The notes: generated by a model not told the origin, from the sequence alone. Counted from the stretch's first letter, positions 8,794 to 19,882 are shown. The stretch is 64,000 nucleotides of DNA from Rhodocyclaceae bacterium (GCA_028714035.1 JAQTNA010000001.1:1-64000); one strand, 5' to 3'. Numbers and translations: made by a program.

Positions 8794-9408
8794 ATGCCAC
8801 CCATTTCCCGTATCTACTTGGCCTCCCGCAGCCCGCGCCGTCGGGAACTGCTGCACCAGATCCACGTCAATTTCGAGATGCTGTTGTTCCGCGGCGGCCT
8901 GCGCGAGGACGAGGACGTCACCGAGGACGTGATGGCAGGCGAGGACGTGGAGTCCTACGTGGTGCGCGTGGCCCGGGCCAAGGCCGAGGCCGGCGTGGCG
9001 CGCATACCCAAGCGGGGGATCAAGGCCTTGCCGGTGCTCTCCGCCGATACCACCCTGGAACTGGACGGCGAAATCATCGGCAAGCCGGAGAACGATGAGC
9101 ACGCGGCGGAGATCCTGTCGCGTCTGTCCGGGCGCAGCCACCGGGTGCTGACCGCCGTCGCGCTGGCCGACGGGGAGCGCCTGGAATGCGTGGTCAATGC
9201 CAGCGACGTGCGCTTTCGCGCCCTGGACGACACGGATATCCGGCGTTATCTGGTGAGCGGCGAGCACCGGGACAAGGCGGGCGCCTATGCCGTCCAGGGC
9301 CGTGCCGCCATGTTCATCGAGGAAATCCGCGGCAGCTATTCCGGGATCATGGGCCTGCCCCTGTTCGAGACGGCCCAGATGCTCAAACGTTTCGGCTACT
9401 CCCTGTAA
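8794..9408 (+). CDS. maf: Maf-family nucleotide pyrophosphatase (YhdE-like)
   Basis: 204 residues. Maf proteins hydrolyse dTTP/UTP or modified nucleotides to the monophosphate and PPi. The N-terminal signature IYLASRSPRRRELL, the catalytic ADTTLELDGEIIGKPEN region and the C-terminal DKAGAYAVQGRAAMFIEEI are present; AGAYAVQG and the ADT motif favour the dTTP/UTP pyrophosphatase branch. It lies between rlmH and rng, as in many betaproteobacteria. Confidence 0.93.
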   Translation: MPPISRIYLASRSPRRRELLHQIHVNFEMLLFRGGLREDEDVTEDVMAGEDVESYVVRVARAKAEAGVARIPKRGIKALPVLSADTTLELDGEIIGKPENDEHAAEILSRLSGRSHRVLTAVALADGERLECVVNASDVRFRALDDTDIRRYLVSGEHRDKAGAYAVQGRAAMFIEEIRGSYSGIMGLPLFETAQMLKRFGYSL

Positions 9409-9409
9409 C

Positions 9410-9436
9410 CCCTAGCCTCTAGTCTCTAGCCCCTGC
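9410..9436. repeat. Solitary arm, CTAGCCTCTAG family
   Basis: CCCTAGCCTCTAGTCTCTAG then CCCCTGC matches the right arm of the unit at 19883-19985. No partner arm precedes it. It fills the maf-rng gap and ends 5 nt before rng, leaving that gene without a recognisable ribosome-binding site. Confidence 0.55.
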
Positions 9437-9440
9437 TCTT

Positions 9441-10892
9441 ATGAACGAAGAATTTCTCATCAACGTCACGCCCCAGGAAACCCGCGTCGCGCTGGTGCAG
9501 CAGGGGGTGGTGCAGGAACTGCACGTGGAGCGCAGCGCCAGCCGCGGGCTGGTGAGCAACGTGTACCTGGGCAAGGTGGTGCGGGTGTTGCCGGGCATGC
9601 AGTCCGCGTTCATCGAGATCGGCCTGGAGCGCACCGCCTTCCTGCACGTGGCGGACATCTGGGAGGGCCGTGTCGGTGACGCCTCCCGTCCCATCGAGCG
9701 CATCCTCTCCGAAGGCCAGAAACTGGTGGTCCAGGTGCTCAAGGATCCCATCGGCACCAAGGGCGCGCGCCTGTCCACCCAGATCAGCATCGCCGGGCGT
9801 CTCCTGGTCTACCTGCCCCAGGAGAAGCACATCGGCATCTCCCAGCGCATCGAGGACGAAGGCGAGCGGGATGCCCTGCGCCAGCGCCTGATGCGTCTGA
9901 TCCCGGAGGACGAGATGGGCGGCTTCATCGTGCGCACCATGGCCGAGACGGCCAGCGACCAGGATCTGGCGAGCGACATCGCCTACCTGAGGAAGACCTG
10001 GGCGGATGTCCAGAGTGCTGCCAGGACGGCCAAGCCGCCGTCCCTCCTCTACGAGGATCTGAACCTGGCCCAGCGGGTGCTGCGCGACCTGGTGAGCGGG
10101 GAGACCTCCGGCATCCTGATTGACTCCCGGGAGAACTTCCAGAAGCTGAAGGCCTTCGCCGCCGAGTACACGCCCCAGGTGGAGCCGCTCCTGGAACACT
10201 ACACGGGGGAGCGCCCCCTCTTTGATCTGAACGGCATCGAGGAGGAGATCCAGAAGGCCCTGGCGCGGCGGGTGGACCTGAAGTCCGGCGGCTACCTCAT
10301 CATTGACCAGACCGAGGCCATGACCACCATAGACGTGAATACCGGCGGCTTCGTGGGCATGAGGAACTTCGACGACACCATCTTCAAGACCAACCTGGAA
10401 GCGGCCCAGACCATCGCCCGGCAACTGCGCCTCAGGAACCTGGGCGGTATCATCATCCTCGACTTCATAGACATGGAGAGCGATGAGCACAAGTCCGCGG
10501 TTCTGGAGGAGCTGAACCGGGCCTTGTCCAAGGATCACACGCGCATGACGGTGAATGGCTTCACCCAGCTCGGCCTGGTGGAGATGACCCGGAAGCGCAC
10601 CCGGGAGAGCCTGGCCCACGTGCTGTGCGAGACCTGCTCCACCTGCGGCGGCCGGGGCGAGGTCAAGACGGCCCGTTCCGTGTGCTATGAGATCCTGCGC
10701 GACCTGCTGCGGGAGGCGCGCCAGTTCAACGCCCGGGAATACCGGGTGCTGGCGGCACCCTCCGTGATTGACCTGTTCCTGGACGAGGAGTCCCAGTCCC
10801 TGGCCATGCTCTCGGATTTCATCGGCAAGCCGGTTTCCCTGCACGCCGAATCGGGCTACACCCAGGAACAGTTCGACATCGTGTTGTTGTAG
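9441..10892 (+). CDS. rng: Ribonuclease G
   Basis: 483 residues. Endoribonuclease of the RNase E/G family, acting in 16S rRNA 5' maturation and mRNA decay. S1 domain about 38-125 (GNVYLGKVVRVLPGMQSAFI type), catalytic acids D298 (TTIDVNTGGF) and D341 (IIILDFIDM), and the zinc-link cysteines C396-x2-C399-x2-C402. It lacks the long C-terminal scaffold of RNase E, which fits RNase G. Usual partner of maf. Confidence 0.96.
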   Translation: MNEEFLINVTPQETRVALVQQGVVQELHVERSASRGLVSNVYLGKVVRVLPGMQSAFIEIGLERTAFLHVADIWEGRVGDASRPIERILSEGQKLVVQVLKDPIGTKGARLSTQISIAGRLLVYLPQEKHIGISQRIEDEGERDALRQRLMRLIPEDEMGGFIVRTMAETASDQDLASDIAYLRKTWADVQSAARTAKPPSLLYEDLNLAQRVLRDLVSGETSGILIDSRENFQKLKAFAAEYTPQVEPLLEHYTGERPLFDLNGIEEEIQKALARRVDLKSGGYLIIDQTEAMTTIDVNTGGFVGMRNFDDTIFKTNLEAAQTIARQLRLRNLGGIIILDFIDMESDEHKSAVLEELNRALSKDHTRMTVNGFTQLGLVEMTRKRTRESLAHVLCETCSTCGGRGEVKTARSVCYEILRDLLREARQFNAREYRVLAAPSVIDLFLDEESQSLAMLSDFIGKPVSLHAESGYTQEQFDIVLL

Positions 10893-10902
10893 TGTTGCCG
10901 TC

Positions 10903-10975
10903 GGTCGGGCTGTGGGTCGGGCTTCAGCCCGACATTAGCCAGGTTCGAAGCCCATGTCGGGCTGAAGCCCGACCT
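10903..10975. repeat. GTCGGGCTTCAGCCCGAC palindromic repeat
   Basis: Two copies of the GGGCTGAAGCCC-type palindrome (10917-10933 and 10956-10972) face each other, ending GACCTAC. This TCGGGC...GCCCGA class of intergenic palindrome is widespread in proteobacteria. It may act as a transcript 3' end for rng. Confidence 0.75.
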
Positions 10976-11010
10976 ACAATTTTGCTTCACCCATCCCCCA
11001 AGGAGACAAC

Positions 11011-11856
11011 ATGGATAATTCAGAAGACATTTCCCTGCCCCGGCGCGACTTCATGACCACCATGCTGGCCGCCGGCTTCGCCCTGGCGGTGCAGCCGGTG
11101 ATGGCGCAGACCGCCGTTCATACCGACGACAAGGGCCTCGTGGTCGGCGAAGTCAAGATTGCGGTCAAGGGCGGCGAGATGCCCGCCTACAGCGCTCGTC
11201 CCGCCGGCGCCGGCCCCTTCCCCACGGTGCTGGTGGTGCAGGAAATCTTCGGCGTGCACGAGTACATCCGGGACGTGTGCCGGCGCCTGGCGAAGCTGGG
11301 CTACCTAGCCGTGGCGCCGGAGCTCTATGCGCGCCAGGGCGACCCGTCCAAGATCAAGAACATCCAGGACATCCTCTCGGGCATCGTGGCCAAGGTAGCC
11401 GACGAGCAGGTGCTCTCCGACCTGGATGCCTGCGCCGCCTGGGCGGCGGCCAGCGGCGGCGACCCGGCACGCCTGGGTATCACGGGTTTCTGCTGGGGTG
11501 GGCGCATCTCCTGGCTCTATGCGGCCCACAACCCGAAGATCAAGGCCGCCGTTGCCTGGTACGGCCGTCTGGACGGGGAAGTGAACGAGCGCACGCCCAA
11601 ACACCCCCTGGATCTGGCGGGGGTGGTCACGGTGCCGGTGCTGGGCCTCTACGGCGGCCAGGATCAGAACATTCCCATGACCGACGTGGAACAGATGCGC
11701 TCGCTGTTGGACAAGGGCAAGAGCCGCTCGGTGATCCAGGTCTACCCGGATGCCCCCCACGCCTTCCACGCCGACTATCGCCCCACCTACCGCAAGGAAG
11801 CCGCCGAAGACGGCTGGCGGCGGCTCACGGCCTGGTTCAAGGACAACGGTCTCTGA
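11011..11856 (+). CDS. Exported dienelactone hydrolase-family protein
   Basis: 281 residues, alpha/beta hydrolase. N-terminal twin-arginine signal [19 protein letters not shown], cleavage near residue 32 (VMAQ). Catalytic triad: C161 in GFCWGG, D218 in GGQDQN, H250 in PHAFH, the Cys-Asp-His arrangement of dienelactone hydrolases (carboxymethylenebutenolidase). Periplasmic location is predicted from the Tat signal. Physiological substrate unknown; no other aromatic degradation genes lie nearby. AAGGAGA lies 5 nt before the ATG. Confidence 0.88.
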   Translation: MDNSEDISLPRRDFMTTMLAAGFALAVQPVMAQTAVHTDDKGLVVGEVKIAVKGGEMPAYSARPAGAGPFPTVLVVQEIFGVHEYIRDVCRRLAKLGYLAVAPELYARQGDPSKIKNIQDILSGIVAKVADEQVLSDLDACAAWAAASGGDPARLGITGFCWGGRISWLYAAHNPKIKAAVAWYGRLDGEVNERTPKHPLDLAGVVTVPVLGLYGGQDQNIPMTDVEQMRSLLDKGKSRSVIQVYPDAPHAFHADYRPTYRKEAAEDGWRRLTAWFKDNGL

Positions 11857-11891
11857 ACTGCGGCCCGGGAAGCCTCGCTTCCCGCCCGGTC

Positions 11892-12278
11892 TCAGGCCCG
11901 ACCGGTCCCCAGATCGAGCAAGGCTGTCAATTCGCGTTCGAGCAGGGTCGGGTCGCCGGCATTCAACTCGACCAGGCGGCGCAGGTGGGTGATGCTGTCC
12001 AGATCCAGGCTCTCGCACAGCATGCCCACCTTGTTGCCTTCCACATGGGTGATGCGGCCATGCATGATGATCTTCATGTCCTGGCCGCTCCCGAGGGGCA
12101 ATTGCAGGCGGCAATGCTCGCCAATCTTGCCCTGCCAAGCCGGGGGCACTTCCAGCAATGCGCCCTTGAGTGAAATGTCGTCCAGCATCACGTCGGTGCT
12201 GGCGGCATGGGTGACAAGGTTCACCGGTGCGTTGAACGTGGCGCGCCAGAATTTGCGCCGCTCATGGGCCTGAGTCAT
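11892..12278 (-). CDS. PilZ-domain protein
   Basis: 128 residues. The c-di-GMP-binding motifs are visible: RxxxR-type ERRKFWRA at the N-terminus and DISLKGALLE (D/NxSxxG) about 30 residues later, followed by a beta-barrel region. It probably acts as a c-di-GMP receptor. The sequence AGAAAGGGA ends just before a first ATG at 12284 and 6 nt before a second at 12278; the second fits the spacing. Convergent with the dienelactone hydrolase gene. Confidence 0.88.
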   Translation of the reverse strand: MTQAHERRKFWRATFNAPVNLVTHAASTDVMLDDISLKGALLEVPPAWQGKIGEHCRLQLPLGSGQDMKIIMHGRITHVEGNKVGMLCESLDLDSITHLRRLVELNAGDPTLLERELTALLDLGTGRA

Positions 12279-12397
12279 GTTCATTCCCTTTCTCTGCTGG
12301 ATGCTGCGGGAAATGGCTACCGCGAAAGCGAGTCTGCGAAAGCATATTTCAGATCGTCACGCCGATCCAATGGTTTTTTTGGGGCACCTTGCTGGCC

Positions 12398-12526
12398 TCA
12401 GTTGCACAGCACCCGTTGATTCAGGAAATCCACCACGGCGGTGGGGTCGAGCCAGGCTTGATAAGCCCAGCCGAGGAGGACGGCCAGCAGGATCAGGCCC
12501 ATGAGTTGCAGGAGCCTGGGGCTCAT
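12398..12526 (-). CDS. Small single-pass membrane protein, translationally coupled to the MFS gene
   Basis: A 42-residue ORF beginning MSPRLLQLMGLILLAVLLGW, with one membrane helix (about 8-26) and a soluble tail containing LDPTAVVDFLNQRVLCN. Its ATG overlaps the MFS stop codon as ATGA, the classical coupling arrangement. Three acidic and three Asn/Gln residues in the tail make random ORF less likely. Function unknown; possibly a small accessory to the transporter. Confidence 0.55.
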   Translation of the reverse strand: MSPRLLQLMGLILLAVLLGWAYQAWLDPTAVVDFLNQRVLCN

Positions 12527-13737
12527 GCCGGCACCGGGCGTGACGGGGCGGCCTGCTCCCGGATCGGCAGGTTGAGGAGCGCCGCCACCACCCCCAGGGC
12601 CATGCAGATGCCCCACACCAGGTCGTAGGAACCGGTGGCGTCGAACAGCCTGCCGCCCAGCCACACCCCGAGGAAGCTGCCCACCTGGTGGCTGAGGAAG
12701 ACGAAACCGGAGAGCATGGCCAGGAACTGAACGCCGAACATCCTGGCCACGAGGCCATTGGTCAGCGGCACGGTGCCGAGCCAGAGGAAGCCCATACTGG
12801 CGGCGAACAGGGCCACCGAGACGGAGGAGAGCGGCGCCAGCAGAAAGAGGCCGATGACCACGGTGCGGCCCAGGTAGATGCCGGCCAGCAGCCACCGCTT
12901 GCTGTAGCGTCCCCCCAGCTTGCCGAAACTCCAGGTGCCGAAGATGTTGAACAGGCCGATCAGGGCCAGGGCCATCATGCCCAGGTTGGCCGACAGGCCC
13001 TTGTCCAGCAGGTAGGCCGGCAGGTGGGCGCCGATGAACACCACCTGGAAGCCGCAGACGAAGAAGCCGGCGGTGAGCAGCCAGTAATCCCGGTGGCCGA
13101 AGGCCTGGCGCAGGGCCGAGGAGGTGGTGATAGGGTGGCCATGTGCCGCGTGTCCCTGCTCCGCCACGCCCCGGGACAGGGGCAGCATCAGGGCTGCCAG
13201 GAGCGCGAACACCAGCAGGGTCTGCACCCAGCCGAAGCCGGACAGGAGTTGCTGGCCCACCGGCACCATGAGGAACTGGCCCAGCGACCCCGCCGCGCCC
13301 ACCAGGGCCAGGGCGCCGGCCTGGCGCTCCGGGCTCACCGCCCGGCCGACGGCGCCATAGACCACGGAGAAGGTGGTGCCCGAGAGGCCCAGGCCCACCA
13401 GGATGCCGGCGGACAGGATGAATTCCCCCGGCGTTCCGGCATGGGCCATGAGGAGCAGCCCAAGCAGATAGAGGAGGCCCCCGGCGAAGATCACCCGGCC
13501 GGCGCCGAACCGGTCCGCCAGCCAGCCGGTGAAGGGCTGGGCCGCGCCCCAGGCCAGGTTCTGCAACGCGATGGCGAGCGAAAAGGCCTCCCGTCCCCAG
13601 CCCAGTTGCGTCGTCATGGGCTGCATGAACAGGCCGAAGGTGTGGCGTATGCCCATGGAGAGCGTCACCACCAGGCTGCCGCAGATGAGCAGCAGCGTCG
13701 CACGGGAGAGTTTGTGCTTCGTCGAGATGGGCGTCAT
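12523..13737 (-). CDS. MFS transporter (monocarboxylate / oxalate-formate antiporter type)
   Basis: 404 residues, 12 predicted membrane helices, the second half starting after a His-containing loop (GHAAHGHP near residue 205). The N-terminal RHTFGLFMQPM and GWLADRFGAGRV (motif A, loop 2-3) fit the OFA/MCT branch. It likely moves a carboxylate. Start ATG at 13737 is 7 nt downstream of the scpB stop, so it is probably cotranscribed with an acyl-CoA enzyme; a substrate related to propionate or succinate metabolism is inference. Confidence 0.85.
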   Translation of the reverse strand: MTPISTKHKLSRATLLLICGSLVVTLSMGIRHTFGLFMQPMTTQLGWGREAFSLAIALQNLAWGAAQPFTGWLADRFGAGRVIFAGGLLYLLGLLLMAHAGTPGEFILSAGILVGLGLSGTTFSVVYGAVGRAVSPERQAGALALVGAAGSLGQFLMVPVGQQLLSGFGWVQTLLVFALLAALMLPLSRGVAEQGHAAHGHPITTSSALRQAFGHRDYWLLTAGFFVCGFQVVFIGAHLPAYLLDKGLSANLGMMALALIGLFNIFGTWSFGKLGGRYSKRWLLAGIYLGRTVVIGLFLLAPLSSVSVALFAASMGFLWLGTVPLTNGLVARMFGVQFLAMLSGFVFLSHQVGSFLGVWLGGRLFDATGSYDLVWGICMALGVVAALLNLPIREQAAPSRPVPA

Positions 13738-13744
13738 GGCAGTC

Positions 13745-14518
13745 TTATTCCCCCCGGAATTCCGGCTTGCGTTTTTCCTTGAAGGCGCGGATACCTTCGC
13801 GGTAGTCGCGGCTCGTGTACACGTTGTTCCTCAGTTCCTGGATGCGCTCGAAGATGCCCGGTTGCAGGGGCGCCGAATCCCCCAGCATGCGCAACTGCTC
13901 CTTGAGGGCCTCCACCGCCAGGGGTGCCTTGGTGGCGATGCCCCGGGCCAGGTTCAGCGTGAAGGCATGCAGCTCGGCCTCCGGCACCAGATGGTTGAGA
14001 AGGCTCCAGCGCTGGGCTTCCTCGGCGGTGATGGGACGGGCGGTAAACATCATCTCCTTGGCCACGTTCAGGGGCAGCCGGCGCATGAAATTGAGGGTGC
14101 CCACCGTGTTGTAAGGCAGACCCAGGTTCACGGGCGTGATGGCAAACGAACAGGTGTCGTCCCCGATCACCAGGTCGCAGGACAGCACCAGGTCGGTGGC
14201 GCCGCCCCAGACGGAGCCGTGCACCATGGCGATCACCGGGGCCGGAAAATGGCGCACCGCCCGCAGCAACTGCTCCAGGGGGTCGGAGTAGGCCAGCGGG
14301 TCTTCGCCTTCCGGTAGTTCGTTGATGTCGTGGCCGGCCGACCATACCCGGGTCTCCATGCCCGCGGTCAGGATCAGGGCACGCACCTTCTCGGCGCGCA
14401 GCCTCTCCATGGCGGCCATCAGTTCACCGATCAGCACCCGCGACAGGGCATTGCGCTTCTCGTGGTGGGTGAGGGTGATCGAACCGATCTGATGGAGCTT
14501 TTCTGCGATGACGTACAT
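13745..14518 (-). CDS. scpB: Methylmalonyl-CoA decarboxylase (crotonase family)
   Basis: 257 residues. It resembles the E. coli ScpB/YgfG along its whole length: NALSRVLIGELMAAM, VWSAGHDINELPEGEDPLAY, MVHGSVWGGATDLVLSCDL, TPVNLGLPYNTVG and the end AFKEKRKPEFRGE all have counterparts there. ScpB decarboxylates methylmalonyl-CoA to propionyl-CoA. The oxyanion-hole residues of crotonases lie in SAGHD and GSVWGG. The gene heads an operon with the MFS transporter. A general enoyl-CoA hydratase label is less specific but not excluded. Confidence 0.85.
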   Translation of the reverse strand: MYVIAEKLHQIGSITLTHHEKRNALSRVLIGELMAAMERLRAEKVRALILTAGMETRVWSAGHDINELPEGEDPLAYSDPLEQLLRAVRHFPAPVIAMVHGSVWGGATDLVLSCDLVIGDDTCSFAITPVNLGLPYNTVGTLNFMRRLPLNVAKEMMFTARPITAEEAQRWSLLNHLVPEAELHAFTLNLARGIATKAPLAVEALKEQLRMLGDSAPLQPGIFERIQELRNNVYTSRDYREGIRAFKEKRKPEFRGE

Positions 14519-14598
14519 GGCCTTGGTTCCTCGTGGAGTGCGTATTGTGCATCGCGATGGATTTGCCTGCCTGCTAAACTGATTCTTTTGTTCGGATC

Positions 14599-16056
14599 AT
14601 GACCATGGACCTCCAGGACAAGAGCCTGCTCCCCGGCCGGTGCTACATCGGCGGCCTCTGGTGCGACGCCGACCGCGGCACCCGTTTCCCCGTCACCAAC
14701 CCGGCCGATGGCGCGCTCATCGGCGAAGTGCCCGACATGGGCGCGGCCGAGACGCGCCGGGCCATTGCCGCGGCGGAGGCCGCCTGGCCCGGGTGGCGCG
14801 CCCGATCCGGCAAGGACCGGGGCGCGGTGCTGCGCCGCTGGTTCGATCTCATCACGGCCCACGCCGACGACCTGGCGCTGATGATGACCTCGGAACAGGG
14901 CAAGCCGCTCTCCGAGGCGAAGGGCGAGGTGGCCTACGGCGCCAGCTTCGTCGAGTGGTTCGCCGAGGAGGCCAAGCGCGTCTATGGGGACACCATCCCC
15001 GCGCCCACCCCGGACAAGCGCCTCCTGGTGCTGAAGCAGCCCATAGGCGTGTGCGCCGCCATCACCCCCTGGAATTTCCCGCTCGCCATGATCACGCGCA
15101 AGGTGGCGCCGGCGCTCGCGGCGGGCTGTACGGTGGTGGTGAAACCGGCCGAGCAAACGCCACTTACGGCGCTCGCCCTGGCCGAACTGGCCCATCGGGC
15201 CGGCTTCCCGCCCGGGGTGTTCAACGTCCTCACGGGCAACCCGGTGGCCATAGGCGGCGAACTGACCGGCAACCCGACGGTGAGAAAGCTCTCCTTCACC
15301 GGCTCCACCGAGATCGGACGGCTGCTCATGCGCCAATGTGCCGACACCATCAAGAAGCTGTCCCTGGAACTGGGGGGCAACGCGCCCTTCATCGTCTTCG
15401 ATGACGCGGACCTGGATGCTGCCGTGGAAGGCGCCATGATCTCCAAGTACCGGAACAGCGGCCAGACCTGCGTCTGCGCCAACCGCTTCCTGGTGCAGGA
15501 CGGCATCCATGACGCCTTCGCCGCAAAATTGGCGGAGAAGGTCGCCCAGATGAAGGTGGGCAACGGCCGGGAGGCGGGCGTGACCCAGGGGCCGCTGATA
15601 GACGAGCAGGCCGTGGCCAAGGTGCGGGAACACATCGCGGATGCCCTGGCCAAGGGCGCCCGGCTGCTCACCGGCGGCGCCCCCCACGCCCTGGGCGGCA
15701 CCTTCTTCCAGCCCACGGTGCTGGCGGACGTGACGGCGGACATGAAGTGCGCCAGGGAGGAAACCTTCGGCCCGGTGGCGCCGCTGTTCCGTTTCAAGAC
15801 CGAGGCGGAGGCCATCCTACTGGCCAACGCCACGGAATATGGCCTGGCCGCCTATTTCTATGCCCGGGATCTGTCCCGGGTGTTCCGGGTGGGCGAAGCC
15901 CTGGAATACGGCATGGTGGGCGTAAACACCGGCCTCATCTCCAACGAGGTCGCCCCCTTCGGCGGCATCAAGCAATCCGGCCTCGGCCGCGAAGGCTCCC
16001 GCTACGGCATGGAGGAATACCTGGAAATCAAGTATCTGTGTTTGGGGGGAATGTAG
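14599..16056 (+). CDS. gabD: Succinate-semialdehyde dehydrogenase (NADP+)
   Basis: 485 residues. Oxidises succinate semialdehyde to succinate. Aldehyde dehydrogenase fold with TPWNFPLAMITRKVAPALA, the nucleotide-binding FTGSTEIGRLL, catalytic E257 (LELGGNAP) and C291 (NSGQTCVCANR). The double Cys context and the end FGGIKQSGLGREGSRYG match GabD. Start is ATG at 14599 or 14605. Divergent from scpB; convergent with thiC. Confidence 0.92.
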   Translation: MTMDLQDKSLLPGRCYIGGLWCDADRGTRFPVTNPADGALIGEVPDMGAAETRRAIAAAEAAWPGWRARSGKDRGAVLRRWFDLITAHADDLALMMTSEQGKPLSEAKGEVAYGASFVEWFAEEAKRVYGDTIPAPTPDKRLLVLKQPIGVCAAITPWNFPLAMITRKVAPALAAGCTVVVKPAEQTPLTALALAELAHRAGFPPGVFNVLTGNPVAIGGELTGNPTVRKLSFTGSTEIGRLLMRQCADTIKKLSLELGGNAPFIVFDDADLDAAVEGAMISKYRNSGQTCVCANRFLVQDGIHDAFAAKLAEKVAQMKVGNGREAGVTQGPLIDEQAVAKVREHIADALAKGARLLTGGAPHALGGTFFQPTVLADVTADMKCAREETFGPVAPLFRFKTEAEAILLANATEYGLAAYFYARDLSRVFRVGEALEYGMVGVNTGLISNEVAPFGGIKQSGLGREGSRYGMEEYLEIKYLCLGGM

Positions 16057-16061
16057 ACTGT

Positions 16062-16140
16062 GGTGAGTGTAACGAACCGCATCAGAGGCGAAGGCGATCT
16101 TTGGTGCGGTTCGTTCCTCACCGCACCCTACACTCATTGT
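16062..16140. repeat. Inverted repeat between convergent gabD and thiC
   Basis: TGTAACGAACCGCA (16070-16083) pairs with TGCGGTTCGTTC (16105-16116), and outer GTGAGTGT pairs with ACACTCAT (16130-16137). Central part GAGGCGAAGGCGATC is unpaired. Probably helps to end transcripts from both sides. It is a family of its own in this window. Confidence 0.65.
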
Positions 16141-16144
16141 GAGG

Positions 16145-18195
<2,051 letters not shown>

Positions 18196-18208
18196 AATGG
18201 TGGTGGGA

Positions 18209-18232
18209 AGGGTGGGCTGAAGCCCGCCCCAC
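18209..18232. repeat. GGGCTGAAGCCC palindrome beside the TPP riboswitch
   Basis: GGGTGGGCTGAAGCCCGCCC (18210-18229) belongs to the same class as the repeat at 10903. It is only 15-20 nt upstream of the riboswitch core and on the thiC strand offers a GGGG that could replace the missing P2 strand. Confidence 0.65.
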
Positions 18233-18419
18233 AGTCCGCCCCACTTCCTGCCAGGACCCCAAACGTAATCGCGCAAAGTACTGGAAAGTGCTGTCAGGCG
18301 CAAGTCCGGGCAAGCCATTTTCCGGTTTTCCTAAAGTTCTCGGGCTTTCTACCCGAAAACAGCAACATGCACGCCGGGTGGCGTGCGCCATGCCCGTTTG
18401 GACAGCAAGGGAGCGGATG
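18233..18419 (+). other. Leader of the carbonic anhydrase gene
   Basis: No gene here. Stem-loops are visible: GTACT-GGAA-AGTGC near 18279-18292, TCGGG...CCCGA near 18339-18355 and GCACGCC-GGGT-GGCGTGC at 18369-18386. The GNRA loop recalls a c-di-GMP-I aptamer but the rest of that motif is missing. AAGGGAG at 18408-18414 is the ribosome-binding site. Confidence 0.45.
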
Positions 18420-19877
18420 ATGAGAAGAACACAATTTGCGGTGGCGATGGCCCTGGCGACTCTGGCCATGGCGACGGCCCCGGCGGTTCGGGCCGAATGG
18501 CAGCCCCTGGTGCAGGAGGCGGGCAAGCGGGTGGATTTTGACGCCAGTCGTCCCGCAGAGGGCGATTCCGGCCATCCCAGCGTATGGAGCCGGCTGACTC
18601 TGGCCAGTCCGGCGGTAGACGCCCTCACCGGCCGCAGCTTCCGCTCGGTGGACATGCTCAGTCGCTTCGATTGCCAGGAGCGGCAGGTGTCCACCCTGCA
18701 ACGCATCTACCGGGATGAGAATGGCCTGATGCTGCGGGACGAACGCCTGGAGGCGCCCACGAAGAGCGCGGTGACCGGCCTGGCGACCGAGCGCCTGTTC
18801 GCGACGGCCTGCAAGTCGGTGCTGGCCCAGGGGGGCGTCAAGGCTCGTCCTGCACGCGCCGACTATCGCGCCGGGCAGGGGGGGCAGATGCTGCTGGCCG
18901 CCGATGAGCACGCCGCACCCAAGGTCGCGGAAAAGCCCGCCGAAAAATCTGCCGAGAAGGCGCCGGAAAAGGTCACCGAGCCCAAGGTGCTGAACCCGGA
19001 AAAGATCCAGTTGCCCATCCGCAAGCCCATCAACCCCGAGGCGATGCCCGGGCAGGTAAAGCGGATGCCGGTAAACCCGGAGCACATTCCGACGCCCAAG
19101 AAGAAGATCGAGGCGTCCGAGCACGATGAGACCCCTCTCGCCCACAAGAAGGCGAAGAAAGCGGTCGCCGCGGCCAAGCCCGTGGAAGCGCCGCACGCCG
19201 CCCATCAGCACTGGAGCTACGAGGGCGAGACCGGGCCGGCCAATTGGGCCAAGCTGAATCCGGCCTATGCAACTTGCGATATCGGTACCCGGCAGTCGCC
19301 CATAGACATCCGGGGTGGGGTGAAGGTGGATCTGCCTCCCATCAAGTTCGAATACCAGCCTTCCCTGTTCAACATCCTGGATAACGGCCACACCATCCAG
19401 GTGAATTATGGGGAGGGGAGCGGACTAACGGTGCAGGGGCGGCGCTATGACCTGGTTCAATTCCATTTCCACAAGCCGAGCGAGGAGCGCATCAACGGTC
19501 GCAGCTACGACATGGTGGCGCACCTGGTGCACAAGGACGAGGATGGCCGCCTGGCGGTGGTGGCGGTGCTGTTCGAGCGGGGGGCGGATAATCCCTTCAT
19601 CCAGACGCTGTGGAACAACCTGCCGCTGGAGCAGAACAGCGAGGTGTCGCCGGAGACTCCCATAGACCTGAATACCCTGCTGCCCAAGGACAGGAGCTAC
19701 TACACCTACATGGGTTCCCTGACCACGCCGCCCTGCACCGAGGGCGTGACCTGGATGGTGTTGAAGTCGCCGGTCCAGATGTCCACCGAGCAGATGGCGG
19801 TATTCAGCCACCTGTACAACCGGAACGTGCGTCCGATCCAGAGGGCAACCGGGCGGCTGATCAAGGAATCGAGGTAA
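18420..19877 (+). CDS. Exported alpha-carbonic anhydrase with N-terminal extra domain
   Basis: 485 residues. Signal peptide 1-24 (VAMALATLAMATAPAVRA). Residues about 25-140 form an extra domain with DCQERQVSTL resembling surface-adhesin protein E-like domains. Residues 155-265 are a Lys/Pro/Glu/Ala-rich linker. The last 220 residues are an alpha-class carbonic anhydrase with QSPIDI, zinc ligands H349 and H351 (FHFHKPSEE) and H368 (VAHLVH). It would interconvert CO2 and bicarbonate in the periplasm. The start at 18420 has the best spacing to AAGGGAG; 18417 is also an ATG. Confidence 0.9.
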   Translation: MRRTQFAVAMALATLAMATAPAVRAEWQPLVQEAGKRVDFDASRPAEGDSGHPSVWSRLTLASPAVDALTGRSFRSVDMLSRFDCQERQVSTLQRIYRDENGLMLRDERLEAPTKSAVTGLATERLFATACKSVLAQGGVKARPARADYRAGQGGQMLLAADEHAAPKVAEKPAEKSAEKAPEKVTEPKVLNPEKIQLPIRKPINPEAMPGQVKRMPVNPEHIPTPKKKIEASEHDETPLAHKKAKKAVAAAKPVEAPHAAHQHWSYEGETGPANWAKLNPAYATCDIGTRQSPIDIRGGVKVDLPPIKFEYQPSLFNILDNGHTIQVNYGEGSGLTVQGRRYDLVQFHFHKPSEERINGRSYDMVAHLVHKDEDGRLAVVAVLFERGADNPFIQTLWNNLPLEQNSEVSPETPIDLNTLLPKDRSYYTYMGSLTTPPCTEGVTWMVLKSPVQMSTEQMAVFSHLYNRNVRPIQRATGRLIKESR

Positions 19878-19882
19878 TAACA

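Noticed and set aside
18270-18360. Second c-di-GMP riboswitch before the carbonic anhydrase gene
   Set aside because: CGCAAAG and a GNRA hairpin occur, but in the wrong order and without the GGTAGC-type 3' part, so the consensus is not met.
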